DNA of 10,649 nucleotides. Source: an uncultured beta proteobacterium (GTDB lineage Bacteria; Pseudomonadota; Gammaproteobacteria; Burkholderiales; Burkholderiaceae_C). Below, piece by piece: positions 1 to 8,174 of the stretch; position 1 is the stretch's first letter, and every line of letters begins with the position of its first letter. The stretch covers positions 1-10,649 of the forward strand of contig CAIYNH010000253.1 in assembly GCA_903927495.1 (NCBI GenBank). The letters run 5' to 3'. The translations under genes and the position numbers were made by a program. The notes under the pieces were generated by a model. The model worked only from the letters and a program-made list of their open reading frames with translations. It did not search any database and was not told the origin of the DNA.

Positions 1-199
1 TGCCCTTAAAAATCCCGCTGATATGACACGATTCACAGCGTGCCGCCGCATGAACCCCCGTCAACGCAAAGCCTGATTTCAGGTGATCAAAATCACGGGC
101 TAAACCCTGCGCGAGCGCGACGGCTGCCAACACCGCCAATGCCAACACCGCCGCGCTTTGCAGCAGCAGACGCACGAATCGGTCGAAGGACTTCGTCAT
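1..199 (-). CDS. Secreted multihaem c-type cytochrome, N-terminal fragment
   Basis: This gene is cut by the left edge of the window; only its first 66 residues are visible. It starts at the ATG ending at 199, which overlaps the stop of the preceding 24-haem cytochrome gene as ATGA (196-199), so translation is probably coupled. Residues 1-31 look like a Sec signal peptide: a short basic start, a long Leu/Ala/Val core and an ALA-Q cleavage site. Right after it comes F37-D-H, then GVH (H50), then one CXXCH haem site (CESCH, residues 55-59). This is exactly the order F-x-H, G-x-H, CXXCH that opens each triheme repeat of the neighbouring protein, so the array seems to resume in this polypeptide. 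The total haem number cannot be known. It most likely acts in the periplasm with its two operon partners. The multihaem class is well supported; any specific function is inference. Confidence 0.85.
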   Translation of the reverse strand, partial: MTKSFDRFVRLLLQSAAVLALAVLAAVALAQGLARDFDHLKSGFALTGVHAAARCESCHISGIFKG

Positions 200-2049
200 A
201 GTGATGTTCCCTTGTTATTGATCGAACCCAAGCCAAGACTCAAACGGTGTTGGAATTTTTTCCAACTCTCGGTTAAATGGCACTGCTCACAACGTACCCC
301 AAACTGTCCATCATGGACATCCTCACTCTGATGGCATGAAATGCAACTGCTGCTCAGTGGTGCTGCGTCTTTGCCTTTGGGGGCCTCTGCCTTGTGGCAG
401 GCATCACAACCGAGCTTCCTGTGAGCACCATCAAGCGCATATTTAGTTCGCTTGTCGTGGTTGAAATCCCACAAAGTCCACGACCTGGCGTTGTGGCAAG
501 TCTCACAGCGCAGACCCAATTTGAGCTTGTGCTTGTCATCGTTTTTATGGCATGAATAACAGTCCCGAGGAGCATCCTTGAAACGTGCTGTGTCATGACA
601 TTTTTTGCATGTGGCAATAATGTGCAACCCCGTCAGTGGAAACCGTGTAAAGCCATGGTCAAATTTACTGACTCGCCAGGAACTGTCGTCATGACACGAT
701 TCACAGGCTTTGCCCGCTTGCCCTTCGTGTTTGTCGTCTTTCTTATGGCAGCTAAAGCACTCCAGCGGAGTCTGACGATAGCTCTGCGAGTCTTTGTGGC
801 AAGCAGTGCACTTGAGCTTCGACTCGACATGGGCGTTGCGCAATAAGAAACGTGTCTTTTCATGCTTAAAGCGACCGACTGTTGACTTCCAATCCACTTC
901 GCCATGGCAATCTGCGCATTTTTCACCCAGATTGGCATTGTGTTTGTCATCTTTTTTGTGGCAACCAATACAGGCTTTTGACGCTTCTTTGAACATGGCA
1001 CTCTTGTGGCATTCCTTGCACTCAATCTTGACGTGCTTGCCGAGGAGCGGAAAACTGCTTTTATCATGGTCGAATTTGGCAGGCTCCTTCCAGCTTCGTT
1101 CGCTGTGACAGCTAACGCAATCTTTGCCTAAAGACTCTTTGTGCTTGTCATCTTTGCTGTGGCAAGCGTAACAATCATGATTGAGTTTGACCTTGTAAAG
1201 AGGGTCTTTGTGGCATGCAGTGCATGCGGCGCTGCGGTGCTTTCCCAGCAGCTCATATTTGGTGTCAATGTCATGCCTGAACGTGGCAGGCTTCCAGTCT
1301 TTCACGCCATGGCAGGCTTCACATTTCTCGCCAAACAGGCCTTTGTGACCCTTGTTTGCGTCATCGTCCTTTTTGTGGCAACTGACGCAGGTCTTGGGCG
1401 TATCTTTGTATTTGTTAGCCCTGTGACATTCAACACACTTCACATCAACATGCTTGCCTTGCAAGGCAAATTTTGTTGTGGCATGGTCAAAGCGGGTTTC
1501 TTTCCAGCTAGTCTCATTGTGGCAATCGGTACATTTGCTGCCCAAGGTCCCCTTGTGCGTGTCATCCTTACGGTGACAGCCATCACATTGCAGTGCTGCT
1601 TCGCGGTATTTTTTACCAGCAACATGGCACTTTTCACACTCCAACGGCTTGTGCTTGCCTTTGAGTGCGAAATCTGACTGGGTGTGGTCGAATTTTTTCT
1701 TGTCAAAACTTGCAATTTGCTCTAGCCTGCCCTTGTGATCGGTGTGGCAAGCGCTGCATGCCTGGGGCTTTAGGGTTCCATGAAAACCAGTTTTCGCTTT
1801 TACGTCAGATCCTACTTCTTTGTGGCAGTCCGCACACAAACCTGACTGCCCTTTGCGATCGAACTTGATGTGGCACTGCTTGCAATCGTTTTCCAGCTTG
1901 ACATGCCCTTGAATGAGTTGCCCAGGTGCCAGAATCGACTCGATACCCTGTGCGCCTGCCAGCCACGGTGCGAACCATCCCATCAACACCAGCACCAATG
2001 AAAGCGCAAATTTTTGGCCACGAAAGAGGAATGTTATCAGCGACAGCAT
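196..2049 (-). CDS. 24-haem periplasmic c-type cytochrome built from c7-like triheme repeats
   Basis: A 617-residue exported electron-transfer protein. Residues 1-34 form a signal peptide (basic n-region, hydrophobic core about 14-31, cleavage near AGA-Q). The mature part holds 24 CXXCH sites, from C56 to H591. The first three sites (56-102) form an N-terminal triheme segment. Seven repeats follow, beginning at F120, F187, F257, F326, F394, F463 and F529, spaced 66-70 residues. Each runs F-x-H, G-K-H-like, CXXCH, CXXCH, K-x-D-D-x-H, CXXCH, W-K. Each repeat thus offers three extra His, matching three haems, which suggests bis-His ligation. An eighth repeat starts at F599 but stops at residue 617. 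Known comparison: chains of triheme c7 domains in Geobacter (GSU1996-type). It lies 16 bases after a di-haem cytochrome b gene and overlaps the next cytochrome gene. The ribosome site is weak (GGGA, 11 bases before ATG). A periplasmic electron conduit is likely; its donor and acceptor are unknown. Confidence 0.95.
   Translation of the reverse strand: MLSLITFLFRGQKFALSLVLVLMGWFAPWLAGAQGIESILAPGQLIQGHVKLENDCKQCHIKFDRKGQSGLCADCHKEVGSDVKAKTGFHGTLKPQACSACHTDHKGRLEQIASFDKKKFDHTQSDFALKGKHKPLECEKCHVAGKKYREAALQCDGCHRKDDTHKGTLGSKCTDCHNETSWKETRFDHATTKFALQGKHVDVKCVECHRANKYKDTPKTCVSCHKKDDDANKGHKGLFGEKCEACHGVKDWKPATFRHDIDTKYELLGKHRSAACTACHKDPLYKVKLNHDCYACHSKDDKHKESLGKDCVSCHSERSWKEPAKFDHDKSSFPLLGKHVKIECKECHKSAMFKEASKACIGCHKKDDKHNANLGEKCADCHGEVDWKSTVGRFKHEKTRFLLRNAHVESKLKCTACHKDSQSYRQTPLECFSCHKKDDKHEGQAGKACESCHDDSSWRVSKFDHGFTRFPLTGLHIIATCKKCHDTARFKDAPRDCYSCHKNDDKHKLKLGLRCETCHNARSWTLWDFNHDKRTKYALDGAHRKLGCDACHKAEAPKGKDAAPLSSSCISCHQSEDVHDGQFGVRCEQCHLTESWKKFQHRLSLGLGSINNKGTSL
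256..1692 (-). repeat. Seven tandem triheme coding repeats (about 198-210 bp each)
   Basis: These are in-frame tandem repeats inside the 24-haem cytochrome gene. In coding order the units span 1692-1492, 1491-1282, 1281-1075, 1074-871, 870-664, 663-466 and 465-256. Each encodes three CXXCH sites plus three conserved His. The units have diverged at DNA level, so they are best seen in protein. A truncated eighth unit begins at 255. Confidence 0.9.
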
Positions 2050-2065
2050 GAGTCAGCGAGTCCCA

Positions 2066-3034
2066 TCAATAGATATGAACGGCAAACACATGCACTACAG
2101 CACTGATGACCAGTAGATAGACAAAAGGAATATGCGCCACATGCCACAACGAAAACAAACGCTCATAAGCCGTGAACTGGGCCACGCGCGTGACCGCGTT
2201 CAGGTATTGGTGCACCAAAACTTTGGCATATTTTTCACGCTTGTTACGATCTTTGTCGCTCCAATGCTGAATCTGGGCCAAAGACTTCAGCACCCCATGC
2301 AACTCGGCAACACAGGCCCGATACACCAGCCATTGCTGAACCGGCAGCCAAAAAACCTGGCGTATGTAGGTCAACCAACCTGCCCGAGCCTTGAGCTGAT
2401 CACTCTCGAAAAACATTAAGCGTGCTTCAACTTCAGGTGCAAAGGACAGCCTTGACCTTGCGTCTTCTTCCTGTAAACCTGCGCGGGCTTGTAGATCACT
2501 CAGACTGGCCTGTTCACCGCGCAATCCACGATTCACACGGGCATAAATGAAACGCCCAATGACACCGCTGGCGGCCACTGCCAGCATGCTGTACAAAGCC
2601 ACGGCCGCATTGAGCGAACCAACCCGGAAAGTTGAGTGCAGCAAAATCAATATCGGCCCACCCACCCCGAGCATCATATGAACCAGAAACCACCATTTCA
2701 CCCTGCCCCAGTTTCTGGCAAAGTTGAAATGCTTGCGCAATGGGTAACTGAACAGCAGCAACATCATCACACCACCAGCCACGCCAAGCCAATAACCGGT
2801 GTCGTCACCGGCCTCGAAAAAACCCATTTTGCTGACTTGCCAAGCAGCAAACACCAGTGCTGCAATTGCCAGATAGACGAGCACATCAAGCGGCAGAGAA
2901 CTTCGTTGGCGCTGCACCGACTCAGTTTCCGGCTCACGGAGCAAAATCGAATCGGGAAAATCGCAATCGCCCACATTGAAGGAGTGCGATGCCCTGATAT
3001 CTGTGTAAAAACTCATAACCGGATGGACTGACAT
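2066..3034 (-). CDS. Integral membrane di-haem cytochrome b-like protein
   Basis: A 322-residue membrane protein, first gene of the multihaem operon. About five membrane helices are visible: 49-67, 81-98, 114-134, 142-165 and 295-318. A charged cytoplasmic-type stretch of about 130 residues (166-294) lies between the fourth and fifth. Helix 3 has H119 and H133, and helix 5 has H301 and H315; both pairs are exactly 14 residues apart. This H-x13-H pairing on two helices is the established pattern for two stacked b haems across a membrane, as in cytochrome b, b561 and ferric-reductase-type proteins. I cannot assign it to a named family. Placed just before a periplasmic 24-haem protein, it plausibly passes electrons between the quinone pool and that protein; this is inference. 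The start is uncertain: neither M1 nor M7 (3016) has a clear Shine-Dalgarno site. The protein ends two residues after H320. Confidence 0.8.
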   Translation of the reverse strand: MSVHPVMSFYTDIRASHSFNVGDCDFPDSILLREPETESVQRQRSSLPLDVLVYLAIAALVFAAWQVSKMGFFEAGDDTGYWLGVAGGVMMLLLFSYPLRKHFNFARNWGRVKWWFLVHMMLGVGGPILILLHSTFRVGSLNAAVALYSMLAVAASGVIGRFIYARVNRGLRGEQASLSDLQARAGLQEEDARSRLSFAPEVEARLMFFESDQLKARAGWLTYIRQVFWLPVQQWLVYRACVAELHGVLKSLAQIQHWSDKDRNKREKYAKVLVHQYLNAVTRVAQFTAYERLFSLWHVAHIPFVYLLVISAVVHVFAVHIY

Positions 3035-3120
3035 TGAAGATGTAAAGAATTAATAAGTTACGGTGAAGATTAACGTCGTCGTCTTAAATATTTCTTAGCA
3101 ACCAAGTAACGGTTTGTAAG
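3035..3120 (-). promoter_or_regulatory. AT-rich upstream region of the cytochrome operon
   Basis: This is the only gap ahead of the minus-strand cytochrome operon. It is clearly more AT-rich than its surroundings and includes AAATATTT (around 3087-3094 on the plus strand) and a TTATTAAT-like run near 3050-3057. Both are suitable as UP or -10 elements, but no -35/-10 pair with good spacing stands out. A promoter is expected from gene order; its exact position is not resolved. Confidence 0.35.
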
Positions 3121-3156
3121 GTGGATCACCAGTGCTACGATCGAAAGCACCAACGA

Positions 3157-3182
3157 AAAAGGCCGTTTTGCAACGGCCTTTT
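3157..3182 (-). terminator. Rho-independent terminator after the dienelactone hydrolase gene
   Basis: An 11-bp perfect stem pairs 3157-3167 with 3172-3182 around a 4-base loop (TTGC). On the minus strand the hairpin is followed by a T run (complement of the A run at 3156-3160). It lies 45 bases beyond the stop of the minus-strand hydrolase gene. The plus-strand side also ends in four T, so some bidirectional activity is possible. Confidence 0.85.
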
Positions 3183-3227
3183 GGGTTGAAGTGTGACTTC
3201 GTTTTTTACAAATTTGAGCAAACCAGA

Positions 3228-4139
3228 TTAGGCAACGCCTTTTGCCTTTAACCAGTCCAGCGCTCTGGCAAACCCATCTTCAGCCGCGTCTTTGCGGTAA
3301 CTTGGACGATAGTCGGCATGAAATGCGTGTGGCGCATCTTTGTAGACCACAAACTCTGAAGCCTTAGCAGCCGCATTGCCCTTGGCTGCGGCCACTGCCA
3401 GAGCCTCTTTCATTTCATTGATCGTGCTCAGGGGTATGCCGCCATCCTGACCACCATACAGACCAAGCACTGGTGCCTTCAGTTCGCCAGCCAATTCCAG
3501 CGGATGCTTGGGAGTCAGGCTGGATGCCGCCCCCACCAACCGCCCATACCAAGCCACTGCGGCCTTGACGTTTTTGCTTTGCTCTGCGTATAGCCAGGTG
3601 ATGCGCCCGCCCCAGCAAAAACCAGTAACAGCAACTTTTTTCAAGTTGCCCCCGTTCTCACCCGCCCACTTGACCGCCGCATCCAGATCGCCCATCACCT
3701 GAGCATCTGGCACCTTGGAGACCACCTCGGCCATCAACTTGGCCATCTCGCCGTAACTGGATGGCTCGCCCTGACGCGCGTACAGTTCAGGGGCAATTGC
3801 CAGATAGCCAGCTTTGGCAAAACGACGGCAGGTGTCGGCAATGTACTCATGCACTCCAAAAATCTCCTGAATCACCAGCACCACAGGCAGATTTTTCTTG
3901 CTCTCCGGAGCAGCGTAGAAAAATGGCACAGAGAACCCTTCTACGTCGTAAATGCCTTCGCCAGTGTGCAAACCCTCGGAAGAAGTTTTGATGGCGGTTT
4001 GCGCCATGATTGGCATCGTACTTGCCGCGTACCCGACACCCAGAGCAACTTTCAAGGCAGTTCGACGGCTGGCACCATCAGCAGTGGATTTGCCTGGCAA
4101 CAAGGCATCGAAGTCGCGTGATTGATCTTGAGTCAGCAT
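3228..4139 (-). CDS. Tat-exported dienelactone hydrolase family protein
   Basis: A 303-residue alpha/beta hydrolase of the dienelactone hydrolase family. Known members use a Cys-His-Asp triad to open lactones such as dienelactone in chlorocatechol breakdown, but many exported relatives have unknown substrates. Visible family features are E92 in the QEIFG motif, the nucleophile elbow GFCWGG with C175, D232 in the YGGQDGG motif, and H271 in the APHAF motif. Residues 24-48 look like a Tat signal: S-R-R-T-A-L-K (R25, R26), then a mildly hydrophobic stretch ending near MAQ, so it probably acts folded in the periplasm. The start at 4139 is chosen because GGAG (4146-4149) sits six bases upstream and the Tat motif follows. 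The reading frame stays open to 4337, but that extension does not resemble the family. It is divergent from the bkd operon, monocistronic, and followed by a terminator. Family assignment is firm; substrate is unknown. Confidence 0.92.
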   Translation of the reverse strand: MLTQDQSRDFDALLPGKSTADGASRRTALKVALGVGYAASTMPIMAQTAIKTSSEGLHTGEGIYDVEGFSVPFFYAAPESKKNLPVVLVIQEIFGVHEYIADTCRRFAKAGYLAIAPELYARQGEPSSYGEMAKLMAEVVSKVPDAQVMGDLDAAVKWAGENGGNLKKVAVTGFCWGGRITWLYAEQSKNVKAAVAWYGRLVGAASSLTPKHPLELAGELKAPVLGLYGGQDGGIPLSTINEMKEALAVAAAKGNAAAKASEFVVYKDAPHAFHADYRPSYRKDAAEDGFARALDWLKAKGVA

Positions 4140-4145
4140 GAAGGT

Positions 4146-4149
4146 CTCC
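4146..4149 (-). promoter_or_regulatory. Ribosome binding site of the dienelactone hydrolase gene
   Basis: GGAG on the minus strand, six bases before the ATG at 4139. It decides in favour of the 303-residue start over the longer open frame reaching 4337. Confidence 0.7.
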
Positions 4150-4331
4150 GTAAGTTTAAAGTGCCAGAGCTTAGCGAGAAACCCAATCCTGAAGACTTGC
4201 GGGGTTTTACAAAGAATATTCAGATTCATCAGTGCCAGATATGCCAATTGCGTTATCCTCCGCTGCGCAAGCCAAAACGCGCGGTGACCCCGCAGTGCTG
4301 GCTGCAAGTTAGGTTTTGGTGCAGACACCCA

Positions 4332-4387
4332 TTGCATCCAACGCCCGTTTCATCGTATTCTGTTGTGGGACACAAACCCGCTAGGAG
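4332..4387 (+). promoter_or_regulatory. Candidate bkd promoter, inverted repeat and ribosome binding site
   Basis: A possible -35 box TTGCAT (4332-4337) and -10 box TATTCT (4356-4361) are separated by 18 bases. A perfect 5-bp inverted repeat TTGTG-GGA-CACAA (4363-4375) follows where transcription would begin and could be an operator. AGGAG (4383-4387) is a good Shine-Dalgarno site eight bases before the bkdA1 start. The ribosome site is convincing; the promoter boxes and operator are suggestions only. The rest of the 256-base divergent gap (4140-4331) shows nothing I can assign. Confidence 0.4.
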
Positions 4388-4392
4388 ACTGA

Positions 4393-5631
<1,239 letters not shown>

Positions 5632-5634
5632 GCC

Positions 5635-6663
5635 ATGGAAAATTTGCAAAAAACCCCCATGACCATGATCCAGGCGCTGCGTTCTGCGATGGACCTGATG
5701 CTTGCGCGGGACCCTAATGTGGTGGTCTATGGCCAGGATGTAGGCTACTTTGGCGGCGTATTCCGTTGCACCGAAGGCTTGCAGCAAAAATACGGCAAAC
5801 AGCGTGTATTTGATGCGCCAATTTCAGAGGGCGGCATCGTTGGCACGGCGGTGGGCATGGGTGCCTACGGCCTGCGACCCGTTGTCGAGATCCAGTTTGC
5901 CGACTATTTTTACCCAGCGACCGACCAGATCGTTTCAGAAGCGGCGCGCCTGCGCTACCGCTCTGCAGGTGACTTCACATGCCCCATCACCATCCGTATG
6001 CCGTGTGGTGGTGGCATCTACGGCGGCCAAACCCACAGCCAGAGCCCGGAGGCCATGTTTACGCAAGTGTGCGGTTTGCGCACCGTGATGCCATCCAACC
6101 CGTATGATGCCAAAGGACTATTGATTGCCTCGATTGAAAACAACGATCCCGTCATTTTCCTGGAACCAAAAAGACTTTACAACGGCCCTTTCGACGGCCA
6201 CCATGAACGTCCGGTGGTACCCTGGAGCAAGCACCCTTTGGGCAACGTGCCAGAGGGTTACTACACCGTTCCACTCGCCTCAGCTTTTGTATACAAACCC
6301 GGTGCATCGCTTACAGTGATAGCGTATGGCACTATGGTTTATGTAGCTGAAGCAGCTGCTCAGGAAAGCGGCGTTGATGCAGAAATTATCGATCTTCGAA
6401 GTCTCTGGCCACTCGATCTTGAAACCTTGGTGAACTCGGTCAAGAAGACAGGTCGCTGTGTCATCGTCCATGAGGCCACGCGGACCAATGGACTCGGAGC
6501 TGAACTGAGTGCCCTGATCCAGGAGCATTGTTTTTACCACCTCGAAGCTCCGATCGAGCGGGTGGCAGGCTGGGACACGCCCTACCCTCACGCCCAGGAA
6601 TGGGCCTATTTTCCTGGTCCGACCCGCGTGGCGGCAGCCTTCAAACGTGTGATGGAGGCCTGA
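5635..6663 (+). CDS. bkdA2: Branched-chain 2-oxoacid dehydrogenase E1 beta subunit
   Basis: A 342-residue partner of E1 alpha; together they form the alpha2beta2 E1 decarboxylase. The transketolase-like pyrimidine-binding domain occupies roughly residues 8-185 and includes GQDVGYFGGVFR (33-44), the APISE motif with the conserved Glu at 65, and PCGGGIYGGQTHSQSPEA (123-140). The C-terminal transketolase domain (about 205-335) ends in the conserved GWDTPYPHAQEWAYFPGP block. Length and sequence fit Pseudomonas BkdA2 (about 340 residues). The start is the ATG at 5635, eight bases after GGGAG (5622-5626), which lies inside the end of bkdA1. Its own last codons carry the ribosome site of bkdB, so expression of the three subunits should be tightly linked. 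No odd features are seen. Confidence 0.97.
   Translation: MENLQKTPMTMIQALRSAMDLMLARDPNVVVYGQDVGYFGGVFRCTEGLQQKYGKQRVFDAPISEGGIVGTAVGMGAYGLRPVVEIQFADYFYPATDQIVSEAARLRYRSAGDFTCPITIRMPCGGGIYGGQTHSQSPEAMFTQVCGLRTVMPSNPYDAKGLLIASIENNDPVIFLEPKRLYNGPFDGHHERPVVPWSKHPLGNVPEGYYTVPLASAFVYKPGASLTVIAYGTMVYVAEAAAQESGVDAEIIDLRSLWPLDLETLVNSVKKTGRCVIVHEATRTNGLGAELSALIQEHCFYHLEAPIERVAGWDTPYPHAQEWAYFPGPTRVAAAFKRVMEA
6654..6658 (+). promoter_or_regulatory. Ribosome binding site of bkdB
   Basis: GGAGG within the last codons of bkdA2, seven bases before the bkdB ATG at 6666. It fixes the start of E2 at 6666 rather than at earlier in-frame codons lying inside bkdA2. Confidence 0.75.
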
Positions 6664-6665
6664 AC

Positions 6666-7967
6666 ATGGCAAACCAAACAATCAAAATGCCCGACATCGG
6701 CGAAGGCATTGCCGAAGTGGAACTGGTGGCCTGGCACGTCAAAGTGGGCGACAAAGTGGCAGAGGATCAGATTCTTGCCGACGTGATGACCGACAAAGCC
6801 ACGGTGGAAATCCCCTCGCATGTAGCGGGCACGGTGATTTCTCTGGATGCTGCGGTCGGTCAAGTGGTCGCAGTCGGAACCGTGATCATTCATATTGAAA
6901 CGGCTGCATCGCTTGCTGATGAAGCATCAAGCGCTACTAACCTTATATCAATAATAGAGACACATCCCGACACCTTAACGGCGGTTGTGAATCTCCCCGA
7001 AGCGGTGACAGCAGCGCCACCAGTCGCACAAATGCCGGCAACTTCCCACCCGCCAGTTCGGGGCACAGAGCAGGCCGATAGCAAAGCTCGCCCGATTGCT
7101 TCCCCCGCCGTTCGTCGCAGAGCCTGGGAGCTTGGGATTGATCTGTCGCAGGTGGCACCAAGCGGTTTAGCCGGCCAAATCACCCACCGTGATTTGCAGA
7201 ACTTTTCCCACAGTCACTCTTCTATTGAGAGCGACTTATGCAAGACTGACGGGCGCTACAAGGCTTTTTATGAACAAGTGACGATCCCTGTGATCGGCCT
7301 GCGACGGAAGATCGCGCAAAAAATGCAGGAGTCAAAACGTCACATCCCGCACTTCACTTATGTCGAAGAAATCGATGTCACCGAGTTGGAAGACTTGCGC
7401 ACCCGGCTAAATGCACAGTACGGTGACATCCGTGGTCGGCTCACACAGTTGCCCTTTCTGATGCGCGCCTTGGTTTTGGCGACACGCGATCACCGTGAGG
7501 TGAACGTCCGCTACGACGACGATGCCAACCAGGTCACGCGCTACCGCGCCGTACATTTGGGGCTGGCCACGCAAACCGAGAGCGGCCTGATGGTGCCGGT
7601 GATTCGTCATGCCGAAACACTGGACTTGTGGGCAAGTGCAGCGGCAGTGCTACGGGTTAGTGAAGCGGCCCGCAGTGGCAAGGCAAGTCGTGACGAGTTG
7701 AGCGGCTCCACCATCACCATCACCAGTCTGGGTGCCTTGGGTGGCATCGTCAGTACGCCAGTTATCAACCACCCCGAAGTAGCAATTGTCGGCACCAACC
7801 GAATCGTGGAGCGGCCCATGTTCAAAAACGGTTTAGTGGTGGCACGCAAGATGATGAACCTGTCATCGTCATTTGACCATCGGGTGGTCGATGGTATGCA
7901 CGCAGCAGAGTTCATTCAACAAATCCGCAGACTGCTGGAATGCCCGGCCATGCTGTTTTTGGAATAG
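6666..7967 (+). CDS. bkdB: Branched-chain 2-oxoacid dehydrogenase E2 (dihydrolipoamide acyltransferase)
   Basis: A 433-residue core subunit of the branched-chain 2-oxoacid dehydrogenase, moving the acyl group from the lipoyl arm to coenzyme A to give isobutyryl-, isovaleryl- or 2-methylbutyryl-CoA. A single lipoyl domain spans about 1-80, with the lipoylated Lys in the DKATVEIPS motif (K44). A flexible Ala/Pro/Thr-rich linker runs to about 142. The peripheral subunit-binding domain (about 144-178, with SPAVRRRA and DLSQVAPSGLAGQITHRDL) should hold E1 and E3. The catalytic acyltransferase domain covers about 205-433, with HRVVDG at 405-410 giving H405 and D409. The reading frame extends upstream to 6528 inside bkdA2, but the true N-terminus is clear from the lipoyl-domain start and the GGAGG site. 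The gap to bkdA2 is two bases. A terminator follows and no lpdV gene is present. Confidence 0.96.
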   Translation: MANQTIKMPDIGEGIAEVELVAWHVKVGDKVAEDQILADVMTDKATVEIPSHVAGTVISLDAAVGQVVAVGTVIIHIETAASLADEASSATNLISIIETHPDTLTAVVNLPEAVTAAPPVAQMPATSHPPVRGTEQADSKARPIASPAVRRRAWELGIDLSQVAPSGLAGQITHRDLQNFSHSHSSIESDLCKTDGRYKAFYEQVTIPVIGLRRKIAQKMQESKRHIPHFTYVEEIDVTELEDLRTRLNAQYGDIRGRLTQLPFLMRALVLATRDHREVNVRYDDDANQVTRYRAVHLGLATQTESGLMVPVIRHAETLDLWASAAAVLRVSEAARSGKASRDELSGSTITITSLGALGGIVSTPVINHPEVAIVGTNRIVERPMFKNGLVVARKMMNLSSSFDHRVVDGMHAAEFIQQIRRLLECPAMLFLE

Positions 7968-8013
7968 GCCAGATGAAACAACCAAATAGCGCACAATCTC
8001 GCTAGAATCAGGC

Positions 8014-8048
8014 ACCGGGCCCAAGCAATTGTGGCCCGGTATTTTTTT
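8014..8048 (+). terminator. Rho-independent terminator of the bkd operon
   Basis: An 8-bp GC-rich stem pairs ACCGGGCC (8014-8021) with GGCCCGGT (8033-8040) around an 11-base loop. An A and then seven T (8042-8048) follow. It sits 46 bases after the bkdB stop and should separate bkd transcription from guaC. Confidence 0.88.
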
Positions 8049-8101
8049 GCCGGGTCCATTCCAAGCGCTTTTTTCACATCCACGCAAAGCGGCAAACATC
8101 C

Positions 8102-8141
8102 CACCAAGAGTTGGTGACAAAGCTTGTTGAATGCGTGTAAC
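8102..8141 (+). promoter_or_regulatory. Candidate guaC promoter with overlapping inverted repeat
   Basis: GTGACA (8114-8119) matches five of six bases of a -35 box. After a 16-base spacer, TGTAAC (8136-8141) matches four of six of a -10 box. A perfect 6-bp inverted repeat CACCAA-GAG-TTGGTG (8102-8116) overlaps the -35 box, where a repressor could act. Read from sequence only; no regulator is known for it here. Confidence 0.35.
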
Positions 8142-8170
8142 TGCGGTTATTTCCGCAATGTTTCGGAATT

Positions 8171-8174
8171 GGAG
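8171..8174 (+). promoter_or_regulatory. Ribosome binding site of guaC
   Basis: GGAG, seven bases before the ATG at 8182. It supports the 325-residue start over the in-frame start at 8131. A small inverted repeat TTCCG...CGGAA (8151-8155 and 8164-8168) ends two bases before it. Confidence 0.7.

Noticed and set aside
1141..1677. A 178-codon open frame on the plus strand, plus other long frames opposite the 24-haem gene
   Set aside because: They lie antisense to a protein with 24 conserved haem sites. The repeated codons of the repeats keep these frames open, and their translations look like no family.
256..1692. Regular spacing of about 205 bases that could suggest a CRISPR or satellite array
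   Set aside because: The period equals a protein repeat of 66-70 residues in frame, with diverged DNA and no short identical repeats with spacers.
3188..3207. A plus-strand hairpin GAAGT-GTG-ACTTC followed by G and six T
   Set aside because: The stem is short and weak, and no plus-strand gene lies upstream for it to terminate; it could at most block antisense readthrough.
4140..4337. A 66-residue N-terminal extension of the dienelactone hydrolase
   Set aside because: The added sequence does not resemble the family, would bury the Tat signal inside the protein, and GGAG supports the 4139 start.
6528..6665. An upstream start for E2 inside bkdA2
   Set aside because: The lipoyl domain starts immediately after the ATG at 6666, which has GGAGG seven bases before it; the extension is a shadow of bkdA2.
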